From the NCBI RefSeq assembly GCF_011927665.1, contig NZ_JAATJA010000005.1:92753-156752 (forward strand): a stretch of 64,000 bases of DNA, in the 5' to 3' direction. The notes under the pieces were generated by a model that saw nothing but the letters and a program-made list of their open reading frames with translations, did no database searches and was not told the DNA's origin. Below are positions 15,841-27,764 of this stretch, piece after piece. Position 1 is the stretch's first letter, and every line of letters starts with the position of its first letter. A program made the translations under genes and the position numbers. The DNA is from Desulfobaculum xiamenense (lineage in GTDB: Bacteria > Desulfobacterota > Desulfovibrionia > Desulfovibrionales > Desulfovibrionaceae).

Positions 15841-17313
15841 ATGATCCAGATCGAGACCATCCTGACCTTCTTCGTCTACCTGCTCTTTCTGCTGGCTGTA
15901 GGATGGTTCTTCTACAACCGCACCACCAACATCGAGGGCTACATCCTCGGCGGTCGCGGACTCGGTAGCTGGGTGACGGCGCTTTCGGCGCAGGCCAGCG
16001 ACATGAGCGGATGGCTGCTCATGGGGCTGCCCGGCGCGGTGTATCTCGGCGGCATGAATGAGGCGTGGATCGCCATCGGCCTCTTCGTGGGCACGGCCCT
16101 GAACTGGATATTCGTGTCCTCGCGCCTGCGCGTGTACACCCAGCTGACGGAGACACTGACCCTGTCGTCCTTCTTCGAAAACCGCTTTCAGGATCCCACC
16201 AGCCTGCTGCGCGTTGGCTCGTCGGTGATCATCCTCATATTCTTCACCATCTATTCCTCGTCCGGCCTTGTAGCGGCGGGTAAGCTCTTCGAATCCGTCT
16301 TCAGCGTGGACTACACCGTGGCCGTCATCACCGGCGCGGTGGTCATTGTGGCCTACACCTTCCTTGGCGGCTTCATGGCCGTGTGCTGGACGGACTTCTT
16401 CCAGGGCGCGCTCATGCTCTTCGCCATCGTCGTCGTGCCGACCATGGGCATCGCCCACAACGGTGGCATCTCAGCCATCGAGGCCGACATGATGGCCAAG
16501 AACATCGCCACCGGCCTGTTCACGGACGGCTCTGGCAAGGCGCTGTCCATCCTCGCCATCATCTCGACCATGGCATGGGGACTGGGCTACTTCGGCCAGC
16601 CGCACATCCTCGCCCGCTTCATGGGCATCCGCTCCGTTCGCGAGCTGCCCAAAGCCACGGCCATCGCGCTGGTGTGGGTGCTCATCTCCCTCGCAGGCGC
16701 GGTGATGGTCGGCATGATCGCCATCCCCATGTACGAGGGCCTCACCGGCGGCGAACAGGAAAAGGTCTTCATCTACATGATCGCCAAACTGTTCAATCCG
16801 TGGGTGGGCGGCGTGCTGCTGGCGGCCATTCTCTCCGCCATCATGTCCACCATCGACTCCCAGCTCCTCGTGTCGTCCTCCGCGCTTACCGAGGACTTCT
16901 ACAAGAAAATCCTGCGCCGCGAGGCCTCCGACAAGGAGCTCATGCTCGTCGGCAGACTGTGCGTGCTCATCATCTCGGCCATCGCCCTGAGCATGGCCCT
17001 GAACCCCAGCAACACCATCCTCGGCCTCGTGGCCTACGCATGGGGCGGCTTCGGCGCGGCCTTCGGCCCGGTGGTGCTCTTCGCCCTGTTCAGCCGCAGG
17101 ACGACGTGGAAGTCCGCCCTCGCGGGCATGATCGTCGGCACGCTGGTACTCGTGTTCTGGAAGGAAGCGGGTCTCGGCGCGAAGATGTACGAGATCGTCC
17201 CCGGCTTCGTGGCCAACTTCATGACCATGTTCCTCATCGACACCTTCCTGCCCCAGAAGGACACCGCCATCCTCGCCCAGTACGAGGACATGAAGCGCGA
17301 CCTCAAGGCCTAG
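15841..17313 (+). CDS. putP: Sodium/proline symporter PutP
   Basis: 490 residues of the solute:sodium symporter family with ~13 membrane segments. Typical motifs are YILGGRGLGSWVTALSAQASDMSGWLL (residues ~34-60, Na+ site in the first core helix), YTFLGGFMAVCWTDFFQG (~180) and a late AILSAIMSTIDSQLLVSSSALTEDFY (~330). It imports proline with Na+, for nutrition or osmoprotection. ATG 15841 is chosen over GTG 15835 because AAGGAA ends seven bases before it. No putA proline catabolism gene is nearby, so an osmolyte role is possible. A terminator follows. Confidence 0.93.
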   Translation: MIQIETILTFFVYLLFLLAVGWFFYNRTTNIEGYILGGRGLGSWVTALSAQASDMSGWLLMGLPGAVYLGGMNEAWIAIGLFVGTALNWIFVSSRLRVYTQLTETLTLSSFFENRFQDPTSLLRVGSSVIILIFFTIYSSSGLVAAGKLFESVFSVDYTVAVITGAVVIVAYTFLGGFMAVCWTDFFQGALMLFAIVVVPTMGIAHNGGISAIEADMMAKNIATGLFTDGSGKALSILAIISTMAWGLGYFGQPHILARFMGIRSVRELPKATAIALVWVLISLAGAVMVGMIAIPMYEGLTGGEQEKVFIYMIAKLFNPWVGGVLLAAILSAIMSTIDSQLLVSSSALTEDFYKKILRREASDKELMLVGRLCVLIISAIALSMALNPSNTILGLVAYAWGGFGAAFGPVVLFALFSRRTTWKSALAGMIVGTLVLVFWKEAGLGAKMYEIVPGFVANFMTMFLIDTFLPQKDTAILAQYEDMKRDLKA

Positions 17314-17336
17314 CGTACGACAAACGACCACTTCGA

Positions 17337-17368
17337 GGGGCTGCCGGAAACGGCGGCCCCTTTTCTTT
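17337..17368 (+). terminator. putP terminator
   Basis: The 10-bp stem GGGGCTGCCG/CGGCGGCCCC (17337-17346/17351-17360) around a GAAA loop, with one G-T pair, is followed by TTTTCTTT. It starts 23 bases after the putP stop. Confidence 0.9.
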
Positions 17369-17456
17369 GGAAAAGCTCACGATGGGAAGAGGAGTGGATG
17401 AAGAACGGAAAATGGACGGCGCACGGCCCATACGTCCGCACAGACGCAGGTCACGA

Positions 17457-17491
17457 CAAAAAGCCTCCCCCGCCGTTCGGCGAGAGAGGCT
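17457..17491 (-). terminator. Terminator of tRNA-Val gene 2
   Basis: A stem of about 13 bp with minor mismatches (17462-17474/17479-17491), loop GTTC, is followed on the minus strand by TTTTT (17457-17461), 14 bases beyond the tRNA. Confidence 0.85.
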
Positions 17492-17505
17492 TGCTAGGCT
17501 TTCGG

Positions 17506-17582
<77 letters not shown>

Positions 17583-17666
17583 ACATTCATCCCGTGAAGG
17601 ATGCCGCACAAGGACCGCGAAACGTACGCCAGCGGCGCGCAAACACGTTCCCGTTGCGGGAATCGG

Positions 17667-17695
17667 TAGATAGCCCTGCGCCCCCTCACGGTCAA
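17667..17695 (-). promoter_or_regulatory. Promoter of tRNA-Val gene 2
   Basis: Minus-strand -35 TTGACC (17690-17695) and -10 TATCTA (17667-17672) are separated by 17 bp, about 85 bases upstream of the tRNA 5' end. Confidence 0.5.
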
Positions 17696-17718
17696 GCATT
17701 TTTTCCCGACACATGAAA

Positions 17719-17751
17719 AAAGTCCGTCTTTTTCCCGTTTTGACGGACTTT
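17719..17751. other. Hairpin upstream of rfbB
   Basis: The 10-bp inverted repeat AAAGTCCGTC (17719-17728)/GACGGACTTT (17742-17751) is flanked by A/T runs. It lies between the divergent tRNA-Val promoter and rfbB, so it may be an insulator-like terminator or part of the rfbB leader. The rest of 17583-17880 shows no gene. Confidence 0.4.
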
Positions 17752-17880
17752 GCCAGCGGACGATTTTGCGCTAGTGTTGCCCGGCGCGCCGGGACGACCA
17801 GCCCCGGCACCCGGTCCGCCCTCCAAAGGCGGCGCAGGCGCTCCCGCGCCCTCGAAACAACGCAACTGGAAGGATTGTTC

Positions 17881-18906
17881 ATGAAGATTCTCGTCACCGG
17901 TGGCTGCGGCTTCATCGGTACCAATTTCATCTACTACATGCTCGGGACCTATCCGGACGTGGAGATCGTCAATCTCGACAAGCTGACCTACGCCGGAAAC
18001 AGGGCCAACATGGCTCCACTTGAGCAATCGCCCATGGGGACGCGGCACACCTTCGTCCGCGCCGACATTGCGGACCCCGTCGCGGTGCGCGCCATCCTCG
18101 CCGACCACAAGCCGGACGCCGTGGTCAACTTCGCCGCAGAGTCCCACGTGGACCGCTCCATCCACGATCCGGCCCCCTTCGTGACCACCAACGTGATGGG
18201 CGTGCAGACGCTACTCACCGCGGCCATGGAGGCGAACATCGAGCGCTTCGTGCACATTTCCACCGACGAGGTCTACGGCTCCCTCACGCCCGAGGACCCC
18301 GCCTTCACCGAAGACAACCACCTACGCCCCAACAGCCCCTACTCGGCGTCCAAGGCTTCGGCGGACCTCTTCGTGCGCGCCTTCTGGAAGACCTACGGCT
18401 TCCCGGCCGTGGTCACGCGCTGTTCCAACAACTACGGCCCGTGGCAGTTCCCCGAGAAGCTCATCCCGCTCATGATCAAGCTCGCCGAGGAAGGCCAGCC
18501 GCTCCCCATCTACGGCGACGGCATGCAGGTGCGCGACTGGATCTTCGTCACCGACCACTGCCGTGGCGTAGACATGGCACTTCGCAACGGCCGCCCCGGA
18601 GCCATCTACAACTTCGGCGGCAACGCGGAGAAGCCCAACATCGACGTGGTGCACTCCATCCTCGCCGCCATGGGCAGGCCCGAGACCCTCGTCACCCACG
18701 TGAAGGACCGCCCCGGCCACGACAGGCGCTACGCCATGAACTACAGCCTCGCCCACCGCGAACTCGGCTTCGAGCCGCTCTACGACTTCGAGCGTGGCCT
18801 GCGCGAGACGCTGGACTGGTACGCCGCCAATCGCGAGTGGCGCGACAAGGTCGCAAGCGGCGAATACAGAACCTTCATGGACGCCTGGTACGGAGAGCGC
18901 AAATGA
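17881..18906 (+). CDS. rfbB: dTDP-glucose 4,6-dehydratase
   Basis: 341 residues, the normal RmlB length. It converts dTDP-glucose to dTDP-4-keto-6-deoxyglucose for rhamnose or other deoxysugars of surface polysaccharide. NAD-binding motif GGCGFIGTNF (residues 7-16), catalytic STDEVYGS (~124-131) and YSASKAS (~155-161), and SNNYGPWQFPEKLIPL. The ATG at 17881 follows a GGAAGGA site. The longer frame upstream is not family sequence. Its stop overlaps the start of rfbD by ATGA (18903-18906), so the pair is translationally coupled. Confidence 0.95.
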   Translation: MKILVTGGCGFIGTNFIYYMLGTYPDVEIVNLDKLTYAGNRANMAPLEQSPMGTRHTFVRADIADPVAVRAILADHKPDAVVNFAAESHVDRSIHDPAPFVTTNVMGVQTLLTAAMEANIERFVHISTDEVYGSLTPEDPAFTEDNHLRPNSPYSASKASADLFVRAFWKTYGFPAVVTRCSNNYGPWQFPEKLIPLMIKLAEEGQPLPIYGDGMQVRDWIFVTDHCRGVDMALRNGRPGAIYNFGGNAEKPNIDVVHSILAAMGRPETLVTHVKDRPGHDRRYAMNYSLAHRELGFEPLYDFERGLRETLDWYAANREWRDKVASGEYRTFMDAWYGERK

Positions 18907-19790
18907 GCGAAGGCGATTCACGCAAGGCGCTGGTCTTCGGCGGCCGCTCCGGCCTGCTCGGCATGACGCTGGCCCGCACGCTCGAAAACGCCGGATGGAC
19001 GGTCAGCGTGACCGGCCGCCCGGAAGAGTGGGCCTACGACGTCGAATCCCTTCGCGCGTTCATCGCCTCCGAAGCGCCAGACGCCGTCTTCAACACATGG
19101 GCCTACACGCAGGTCGATCTGGCCGAGGACGAACCCAACGAGGCCCGGCGCGTCAACGCCGTGCTTCCGGGCATCATCGGCCGCGCCATGCGCGACATGT
19201 CCGCCGCGCTCGTCCACTACTCCACGGACTTCGTGTTCGACGGAAAGAAGGGCGCGCCCTACACGGAGGACGACGCCACTGCTCCCCAGTCCGCCTACGG
19301 GCGCACCAAGCTTGAAGGCGAGACAGCGCTTACGGCCGCAGGGCTTGCACGGCTCATCATCATCCGCACGGCGTGGCTCTTCGGCCCCGGCAAGAAGAAC
19401 TTCGTACACACCATGCTGAACCTGTGCGCCACGCGCGACAGCCTCGGCGTGGTGCACGATCAGGTCGGCTCGCCGACCTACACCCCGGATCTGGCCGCCT
19501 ACTCGCTGGCGCTTTTGGAGAGCGGAGCATCCGGCATCTTCCATGTCGTCAACTCCGGGCGCGCGAGCTGGTGCGAACTGGCCTGCGAAGCCGTGCGCTC
19601 CGCTGGCCTGCCCTGCACGATGACGCCCATCGCCTCCGCCGAATACCCGCAGAAGGCCACGCGCCCGGCCTTCTCCGTGCTCGACACCTCACGCTTCACC
19701 GCGGCCACGGGCATCACCCCGCGGCCATGGCTGCAAGCCGTGCAGGAATACGTCTACCGCGAAACGGCCGACGACACGGCCGACGAATGA
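18903..19790 (+). CDS. rfbD: dTDP-4-dehydrorhamnose reductase
   Basis: 295 residues of the RmlD short-chain dehydrogenase family, which reduces dTDP-4-dehydrorhamnose to dTDP-L-rhamnose. The N-terminal nucleotide site is FGGRSGLLGMTLA, followed by VHYSTDFVFDG and YGRTKLEGE (the YxxxK pair). It overlaps rfbB by four bases. rfbA and rfbC are not in this cluster, so the remaining two steps of the rhamnose pathway must be encoded elsewhere. A GC hairpin (19799-19824) separates it from hrcA. Confidence 0.93.
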   Translation: MSEGDSRKALVFGGRSGLLGMTLARTLENAGWTVSVTGRPEEWAYDVESLRAFIASEAPDAVFNTWAYTQVDLAEDEPNEARRVNAVLPGIIGRAMRDMSAALVHYSTDFVFDGKKGAPYTEDDATAPQSAYGRTKLEGETALTAAGLARLIIIRTAWLFGPGKKNFVHTMLNLCATRDSLGVVHDQVGSPTYTPDLAAYSLALLESGASGIFHVVNSGRASWCELACEAVRSAGLPCTMTPIASAEYPQKATRPAFSVLDTSRFTAATGITPRPWLQAVQEYVYRETADDTADE

Positions 19791-19798
19791 GTCACGCC

Positions 19799-19824
19799 GC
19801 GTCGCGGTCCACGGGCCGCGACGC
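19799..19824 (+). other. Hairpin between rfbD and hrcA
   Basis: The 9-bp perfect stem 19799-19807/19816-19824 starts nine bases after the rfbD stop and just before the hrcA ribosome site. No T tract follows, so read-through from rfbBD into hrcA is possible. Confidence 0.45.
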
Positions 19825-19839
19825 GCAGGAAAGCCGCAT

Positions 19840-20868
19840 ATGCCATTGAGCACACGTGAAACGACAGTCCTGACCACCATCGTCGAGGACTACATCAGCA
19901 AGGCCCAGCCGCTCGGCTCCCGACATGTCGCGCGCCGCTGCGGCCTCGGCCTTTCCGCGGCCAGCATCCGCAACACCATGGCCGACCTCACGGACAAGGG
20001 CTTCCTCGAACAGCCGCACACCTCGGCGGGGCGCATCCCCACGCCGCTGGCCTTCCGGCTGTATCTGGATACCGTGCTCACCCCGCCGGAAATTACCCCG
20101 CAGGAACGGGCCGTCATCCGCACCGGCCTCGACAACGCGGGGTTGGAACTGGACGACATCCTGCGGCAGTGTTCGCGCCTGCTGGCCACGCTTTCGCAGC
20201 AGGTGAGCATGGTGCTCGCTCCGGCGCATGCCGACGTGCGCTGGCGTAGCCTCGACTTCGTGCCCGTGCGCAAGGGGCTGGTCATGGCCGTGCTGGTCAT
20301 GGAGGGCGATATGGTCGAACATCGCCTCGTGTCCGTGGAGAACCACGTCACGCGAGACGACCTCACGGCCTTCAGCAACTTCCTGAATCACCACTACGCG
20401 GGCATGACGCTCACCGAAGCGCGCGCCCATATCCTCGTAGACCTCGAATACGCCCAGCGCCGGTTGGACAGGCTCTATCATCAAGCGCTACGCCTCGCCC
20501 GCGACACCTTCGAACCGGGAGCCAAGCGCGACTTCTTCTTCGACGGCACGGCGCATGTGCTCACGCAGCCGGAATTCGCCAACGCCGAAACCATGCGCCA
20601 ACTGCTGCACATGCTGGAGGAGCGCTCGCGTCTTCTCGACCTGCTCGACGGCACCATCGACGCCGGACGCACCACCATCACCTTCGCCCGGCACGACGCC
20701 CCGGAAGGCGCGAATCCCTACGGTCTCATCTCCGCCCCCTTCGGCGCGGCGGACGAGAGCAAGGGCGCGCTCGGCATCATCGGCCCCCTGCGCATGGACT
20801 ACGCAAGAATCCTTCCGGTGGTTGACTTCACGGCTCGAATGCTTACAGAACTCCTCAGCAATCGCTAA
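19840..20868 (+). CDS. hrcA: Heat-inducible transcription repressor HrcA
   Basis: 342 residues, usual for HrcA. The N-terminal winged helix contains TIVEDYISKAQPLGSRHVA and SAASIRNTMADLTDKGFLEQPHTSAGRIPT, the most conserved part of the family. The C-terminal GAF-like part ends in PFG and GALGIIGPLRMDY motifs. HrcA binds CIRCE operators to repress groE/dnaK operons, with GroEL as its folding sensor. I did not find a CIRCE inverted repeat in this window, so its targets are probably elsewhere, or an atypical site is used. First gene of hrcA-grpE-dnaK. Confidence 0.95.
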   Translation: MPLSTRETTVLTTIVEDYISKAQPLGSRHVARRCGLGLSAASIRNTMADLTDKGFLEQPHTSAGRIPTPLAFRLYLDTVLTPPEITPQERAVIRTGLDNAGLELDDILRQCSRLLATLSQQVSMVLAPAHADVRWRSLDFVPVRKGLVMAVLVMEGDMVEHRLVSVENHVTRDDLTAFSNFLNHHYAGMTLTEARAHILVDLEYAQRRLDRLYHQALRLARDTFEPGAKRDFFFDGTAHVLTQPEFANAETMRQLLHMLEERSRLLDLLDGTIDAGRTTITFARHDAPEGANPYGLISAPFGAADESKGALGIIGPLRMDYARILPVVDFTARMLTELLSNR

Positions 20869-20910
20869 TAGCCAATCCCTGCACATTTCAGCGATCCCGG
20901 AGACCGCACA

Positions 20911-21486
20911 ATGACCATGGAAAAAGATATGGATACTGTCGAAATGAACGAGACCACCGAAGCGGCCAACACCGACGCCGCCACCGAACTGACCCTCACG
21001 GATGAGGAGCTGCGCACCCTGTGCGCCGAACGCGTATGCCCCCAGTGCCCGGAAAAGGCCGAGATGGAGGACCAGCGTCTGCGCCTGCTGGCCGACATGG
21101 ACAACACCCGCAAGCGCCTTGAGCGTGACAAGGACGAATTCCGCAAGTTCGCCACCGAAAAGGTGCTGGCGGACCTGCTCCCCGTCCTCGACAACCTCGA
21201 CCTCGCCCTGAAGCACGCCCCCACCTCTGCCGAGTGCAAGAACTTCGTGCTCGGCGTGGATATGACCCGCAAGGCCTTCCTCGACGCGCTGTCCAAGCAC
21301 GCCCTCGAACCCGTCGGCGAACTCGGCGAGGAGTTCTCCCCCGAGATTCACGAGGCCGTTGGCCAGGAAGAGCGCACGGACATGGAGCCCGGCCGCGTAG
21401 CCAACCTCTTGAACAGGGGCTACCGCTTAAATGGCCGCCTCCTGCGTCCGGCGATGGTCATGGTCAGCAAGGCCCCCGAGGCCTAG
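20911..21486 (+). CDS. grpE: Nucleotide exchange factor GrpE
   Basis: 191 residues. An acidic, Thr/Glu-rich N-terminal tail (1-35), a long helix (MEDQRLRLLADMDNTRKRLERD), then the compact beta domain with SPEIHEAVG and the C-terminal RGYRLNGRLLRPAMVMVSK signature. GrpE releases ADP from DnaK. A GGAG site lies eight bases before ATG 20911. An unusual CPQCP pair of cysteines (about residues 45-49) sits before the long helix and might be redox or metal sensitive. It sits between hrcA and dnaK in the common heat-shock order. Confidence 0.95.
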   Translation: MTMEKDMDTVEMNETTEAANTDAATELTLTDEELRTLCAERVCPQCPEKAEMEDQRLRLLADMDNTRKRLERDKDEFRKFATEKVLADLLPVLDNLDLALKHAPTSAECKNFVLGVDMTRKAFLDALSKHALEPVGELGEEFSPEIHEAVGQEERTDMEPGRVANLLNRGYRLNGRLLRPAMVMVSKAPEA

Positions 21487-21630
21487 CGTCCTTCCCGCCG
21501 CTCCGCTTCCGGTGAAAAAAATTGCACCTCCCCCTTTACAGGCGGATTTGGCGAATTATTTTCATCACCGAATGCGATTGACCGCATCAGCAGACAAAAG
21601 ATTATTTTCCCCAAGAGGAGGACTTCAGAT

Positions 21631-23523
<1,893 letters not shown>

Positions 23524-23590
23524 CCGTCAAGGCATGCGCCACGGGCCTTCCGGCCCCGCGCTTGCCTTCGGATTCGAACGGGTATAGCTT

Positions 23591-23627
23591 GGCCTGTCCG
23601 CTCATATGGGCGGACAGGCCATCTTTA
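23591..23627 (+). terminator. dnaK terminator
   Basis: The 11-bp perfect stem GGCCTGTCCGC (23591-23601)/GCGGACAGGCC (23610-23620) is followed by ATCTTTA, 67 bases after the dnaK stop. Confidence 0.7.
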
Positions 23628-23670
23628 TATGCCGCGTCTTGCGGCGACACCCCGAACTCCCACAGAGCCG

Positions 23671-25860
23671 ATGAAAAACACACGCGACCGTTCCGCCATC
23701 ATGAACGCGGCGCGCCTTGTGGCCGCACTTCTGGCGATAGCTCTTCTGACGACTGCCCTCGGCTGCGGCAAGAAGCGACTCCCCACCACTCCCGCCCCGG
23801 CACAGGGCACGCCCAGCGCGGCCACCCTTGCCGAGGATGCCCGCGCGGCATGGGACAGCGGCGACTTCTCGCGCAGCGAACTGCTCTACAACAGCCTCAT
23901 CGAACGCGGCGGCCTCGCCCCCGCGCAGGAGCGCGAAGCCCTGCTGCGCCTCGCCGCAAGCGCGGTGAAGAACGCCCACGAACACCTCGCCCTCCAGACG
24001 CTTGAGCGCCTGAACGCCATCGCCCCCGCCATGCGCGACGCATGGGAATGGCACACCGTCTACGCCGACGCCCTCGAAGGCCTCGGCAGACGCGAGACCG
24101 TGCGCAAGCATCTGGCCGGACTACTGCGCGATACCGCCCGCCCGTGGGAACTGCGCTTCCGCGCCGGTATCACGCTGGCCCGCCTCCAGTGGAACGAAAA
24201 GGCCTACGAGCAGGCCATGCGCACCCTGAGCGGCGTATACGACGCCTCGCCGGACCCGGCCCGCGTCTCGCGCGGCCAGCTCGAACGCGCGCTGGCGACG
24301 GAGCTTTCCGAAACGCAGGACGCCCTCGTCGCCGACCTCGCCCTCATCATCCCGGACGACGCGCGAAACGTCTTTCCCTACACCATCATTCGGCTGGAAA
24401 AGGCCCGACGCCTCGCCGCAAGCGAAGCCACATGGCCCGCGGCATGGCACCAGTTCAACCAGCTCGCCCGCGAAGGCAACTTTGCGGACGCAGGACTCGT
24501 CAGCCGCACGCTGGCCCCGTTCCTCGACCGCCGCGAAATTCCCGGTGGCGGCGTGGCGCTGGCCCTGCCCCTGTCCGGTCCCTATGCTGAAATCGGCTGG
24601 AAGATCCTGCGCGGCGCAGGCGTGGCCCAGTGGCACGCACTCATGAACGGCGAACAGCTGAACATCCGCGTCATCAACACCGAGGCCCCCGGCTGGCGCC
24701 AGCAGCTCGCCGAACTGCCGCGCGACTATGCCGTCGTCGGCGGACCGCTGCGCAGCACCACCTTCCAGACCATCCACGCCAACGGGCTCACGGCAGAGCG
24801 CCCCTACTTCGCCTTCCTGTCGAGCCTCGGCTCGGCCAGCGAGGGCCACGACGCGTGGCGTTTCTTCTCCAGCCCGCAGGATCAGGTTCGCACCCTGCTC
24901 TCGCTGGCGGTCGACCAGTTCGGCATCCTCGATCTGGCGACCCTGCACCCCGACGACGCCTTCGGCTCCCGCCTGTCGGCCATCTTCAGGACCGAAGCCG
25001 AGGCCCGCATGGCCCACATCTCGGCCACCGGCAGCTATCCTCCGGCGCAGCCCACCATCTGGGGCGAAAAGGTCCGCGAGCTCCTGTCCACCCCGCCCTC
25101 CGGCGACGCGGCCCTGCGCCGCGCCAACGCAGAGGCCGACGGCAGGCACGCCGTGCCGGAACCGCCCTTCCGGGCCGTCTTCCTGCCCGACGGCTGGGCG
25201 CAGGCCGAACAGCTCGTCCCCCAGTTCTTCTACCACGACGAAGACAGGCTCCTGTTCCTCGGCTCCTCGCTGTGGGCGCAGGGCATCCTCAAGGACAATG
25301 CCATCGAGGCCCGCTACTTCGGGCTGTCCGTCCTGCCGAGCGCCTGGTGGCCGCAAAACGAATCGCAGGCCGCCAAGCGCCTGCTGGCCGATCTCCATCA
25401 GGACGGCCTCGGCGAGCCGGATCTGTGGACGGCCCTCGGCTACGATTTCATCCGCTTCGCCGAACGCCTCGGCCCTATCCGCAGCGCCGATCCCGACGTG
25501 GTGACGCCCGCCGCCCGCGCCGCCGCCCAGTCCATGGACTGGAGCATGGCTCCCATCTCGTGGGACGAAAACGGCAGGGCGCGGCAGGACATGTTCCTGT
25601 TCCGCCCCACGCGAAACGGTCTGGTCCACGTCGATCCCGAGCAGTTGGCCAAACGCATGGAGCGTATCCGCCAGTTGCACGCCGAACGCGTGGAAATGCT
25701 GCGCGACAAGGAAGAGCTTGAAGACTTGCAGAAAATTCTGGAAAAGACTCCGGGCAACGCGCAGGTGGCCAGCCGCGTGCGCGTGCTGCTCGAAAAGCTC
25801 TCCGCCCGCGACGCAGGCCGCACCACCGGCACCGACTCGCAGGCGCAGGAGCTGCAATAA
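23671..25860 (+). CDS. Periplasmic lipoprotein with ABC-type amino-acid-binding-like domain (penicillin-binding-protein activator-like)
   Basis: 729 residues from ATG 23671. A signal peptide with hydrophobic core [17 protein letters not shown] ends in GC (Cys32), a probable lipid attachment site although -3/-2 (Ala-Leu) are not ideal. Residues ~45-270 look like helical TPR repeats. From ~290 ([18 protein letters not shown]) it resembles periplasmic branched-chain amino acid receptors as found in LpoA-type envelope lipoproteins. The C terminus is a charged coiled coil. Alternative starts exist at 23629 and 23701; none has a good ribosome site, and 23671 gives the most normal basic n-region. 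It precedes gatC on the same strand by 35 bases. Family similarity is moderate, and its role in peptidoglycan synthesis is inference. Confidence 0.75.
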   Translation: MKNTRDRSAIMNAARLVAALLAIALLTTALGCGKKRLPTTPAPAQGTPSAATLAEDARAAWDSGDFSRSELLYNSLIERGGLAPAQEREALLRLAASAVKNAHEHLALQTLERLNAIAPAMRDAWEWHTVYADALEGLGRRETVRKHLAGLLRDTARPWELRFRAGITLARLQWNEKAYEQAMRTLSGVYDASPDPARVSRGQLERALATELSETQDALVADLALIIPDDARNVFPYTIIRLEKARRLAASEATWPAAWHQFNQLAREGNFADAGLVSRTLAPFLDRREIPGGGVALALPLSGPYAEIGWKILRGAGVAQWHALMNGEQLNIRVINTEAPGWRQQLAELPRDYAVVGGPLRSTTFQTIHANGLTAERPYFAFLSSLGSASEGHDAWRFFSSPQDQVRTLLSLAVDQFGILDLATLHPDDAFGSRLSAIFRTEAEARMAHISATGSYPPAQPTIWGEKVRELLSTPPSGDAALRRANAEADGRHAVPEPPFRAVFLPDGWAQAEQLVPQFFYHDEDRLLFLGSSLWAQGILKDNAIEARYFGLSVLPSAWWPQNESQAAKRLLADLHQDGLGEPDLWTALGYDFIRFAERLGPIRSADPDVVTPAARAAAQSMDWSMAPISWDENGRARQDMFLFRPTRNGLVHVDPEQLAKRMERIRQLHAERVEMLRDKEELEDLQKILEKTPGNAQVASRVRVLLEKLSARDAGRTTGTDSQAQELQ

Positions 25861-25895
25861 CCCCGGCGCGCCATCGCGCCGCAAGGAGAACCCGC

Positions 25896-26180
25896 ATGAA
25901 GTTCAGCCCCGAACAGGTAGCTGGCGTGGCCAAGCTCGCGCGGCTGCGTCTGGACGAGGACGAGTTGTCCCGCTTCGCCGCACAGATCGGCGATATTCTG
26001 GAATACATGGACGAACTCGGACAGGCCGAAACCGAGGGCGTGGAGCCGCTCTACTCCCCGGTCGAACACGTCACCCGCCTGCGTGAGGACGAAGTCCACC
26101 GTGATTGCGAGCGCGAGGACGTGCTCGACGGCGCCCCCGACACCGACGGCAAGTACTTCATCGTCCCCCGCATCGTGTAG
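25896..26180 (+). CDS. gatC: Asp-tRNA(Asn)/Glu-tRNA(Gln) amidotransferase subunit C
   Basis: 94 residues, normal for GatC, with the helical start [19 protein letters not shown] and the C-terminal [11 protein letters not shown] tail that wraps onto GatA. It stabilises the GatCAB complex that converts misacylated Glu-tRNA(Gln) and Asp-tRNA(Asn). AAGGAG lies eight bases before the ATG. gatA follows; gatB is not in this window. Confidence 0.95.
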   Translation: MKFSPEQVAGVAKLARLRLDEDELSRFAAQIGDILEYMDELGQAETEGVEPLYSPVEHVTRLREDEVHRDCEREDVLDGAPDTDGKYFIVPRIV

Positions 26181-26213
26181 ACGACCCTGCGGCAAGATAA
26201 CAAGGATTCATTC

Positions 26214-27683
26214 ATGTCCGAGCTGACCAGCAAGACACTGACGGAAATACGCGACCTGCTCGCCTCGCGCGAAGTGAGCGCCACAGACGCGGTCACGGCC
26301 TGCCTCGACCGCATCGCCGCCACCGAGCCTGACATCAACGCCTTCACCTCCGTGCAGGGCGAAGCCGCCCTCGCGCAGGCCAAGGCCATGGACGCCGCCG
26401 GTCCCGACGCGACCAAGCCCCTGTGGGGCGTTCCGGTGAGCGTGAAGGACATCCTCGCCACCAAGGGCGCGCCCACCACCTGCTCCTCGCGCATTCTGGA
26501 GAATTTCGTTCCCTTCTACGACGCCACGGCCGTGGCCCGCCTGCGCGAGGCCGGTGCCATCATCATTGGCAAGACCAACATGGACGAGTTCGCCATGGGG
26601 TCCTCCACCGAAAATTCCGCCTTCGGCCCCACCCGCAACCCGTGGGATACGAACCGGGTTCCCGGCGGCTCCAGCGGCGGCTCCGCCGCCAGCGTGGCCG
26701 CGCGGCAGTGCTTCGGCTCCCTCGGCACGGATACCGGCGGTTCCATCCGCCAGCCCGCGTCGTTCTGCGGCTGCGTGGGCGTAAAGCCCACCTACGGACG
26801 CGTCTCGCGCTATGGCTGCGTGGCCTATGCCTCCAGCCTCGATCAGATCGGCCCGCTGACCCGCACCGTGCCCGACGCGGCGCTCATGCTGTCGGTCATC
26901 GCCGGGCACGACCAGCGCGATTCCACATCCGTGGATTGCCCGGTGCCCGACTACGCCGCCGCCATCGCCGCCCGCGCGGACCTCAAGGGCCTGCGCATCG
27001 GCATGCCCGAGGAATACTGGTCCGAAGGCCTCGCGCCCGAGGTGGAAACGGCCTGCCGCGCCGCCATGGACCGCGCCCGCGAGCTGGGTGCGACACCCGT
27101 GCCGGTGCGCCTGCCGCACACCAAGTTCGCCGTGGCCACCTACTACATCGTGGCCATGGCCGAAGCCAGCTCCAACCTCGCCCGCTTCGACGGCGTGCGT
27201 TACGGCCTGCGCGACAAGGACGCCACGGACCTCATCGACATGTACGTGTCCTCGCGCAGCAAGGGCTTCGGCACCGAGGTCAAGCGCCGCATCATGCTCG
27301 GCACCTACGTGCTCTCCGCCGGCTACTACGACGCCTACTACCGCAAGGCCGCGCAGGTCCGCCGCCTCATCCGGCAGGACTTCCTCGACGCCTTCGAGCA
27401 GTGCGACGTCATCTGCGGCCCGGCCTCGCCCGTCACGGCGTGGGGCATCGGTGAAAAGACCGCCGATCCGCTCCAGATGTACCTCATGGACATCTTCACC
27501 ATCAGCCTGAACCTTGCCGGTCTGCCGGGTGTTTCCATCCCGGTCGGCCTCGGTGCGGACAGCGGCATGCCCGTGGGCCTGCAACTGCTCGGCCCGGCCT
27601 TCGGCGAGGACACGCTTCTGGCAACGGCCGACGCACTGATGCGGGGCATTGCCCCGCTCCCCGCGCCGACCACAATCGCATAG
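26214..27683 (+). CDS. gatA: Asp-tRNA(Asn)/Glu-tRNA(Gln) amidotransferase subunit A
   Basis: 489 residues of the amidase family. The Ser-cis-Ser-Lys triad is visible in [11 protein letters not shown] (Lys), [16 protein letters not shown] and [16 protein letters not shown] (nucleophile Ser). GatA hydrolyses glutamine and channels ammonia to GatB. It starts at ATG 26214 with AAGGA upstream and lies 33 bases after gatC, so the two form an operon. A strong terminator follows at 27699. Confidence 0.97.
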   Translation: MSELTSKTLTEIRDLLASREVSATDAVTACLDRIAATEPDINAFTSVQGEAALAQAKAMDAAGPDATKPLWGVPVSVKDILATKGAPTTCSSRILENFVPFYDATAVARLREAGAIIIGKTNMDEFAMGSSTENSAFGPTRNPWDTNRVPGGSSGGSAASVAARQCFGSLGTDTGGSIRQPASFCGCVGVKPTYGRVSRYGCVAYASSLDQIGPLTRTVPDAALMLSVIAGHDQRDSTSVDCPVPDYAAAIAARADLKGLRIGMPEEYWSEGLAPEVETACRAAMDRARELGATPVPVRLPHTKFAVATYYIVAMAEASSNLARFDGVRYGLRDKDATDLIDMYVSSRSKGFGTEVKRRIMLGTYVLSAGYYDAYYRKAAQVRRLIRQDFLDAFEQCDVICGPASPVTAWGIGEKTADPLQMYLMDIFTISLNLAGLPGVSIPVGLGADSGMPVGLQLLGPAFGEDTLLATADALMRGIAPLPAPTTIA

Positions 27684-27698
27684 CCTGACCATCGAGCA

Positions 27699-27729
27699 GG
27701 AAGCCCCGCACAGCGGGGCTTCCGTTTAT
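27699..27729 (+). terminator. gatCA terminator
   Basis: The stem GAAGCCCCGC (27700-27709)/GCGGGGCTTC (27713-27722) with a three-base loop is followed by CGTTTATC, 16 bases after the gatA stop. Confidence 0.85.
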
Positions 27730-27764
27730 CCGGCACCACGAGCATCTCGAAACGGGAAAATTCA

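Noticed and set aside
24121..25884. 587-codon minus-strand frame opposite the lipoprotein gene
   Set aside because: Mirror of the plus-strand codon bias; no recognisable domain; the plus frame has a signal peptide and known fold.
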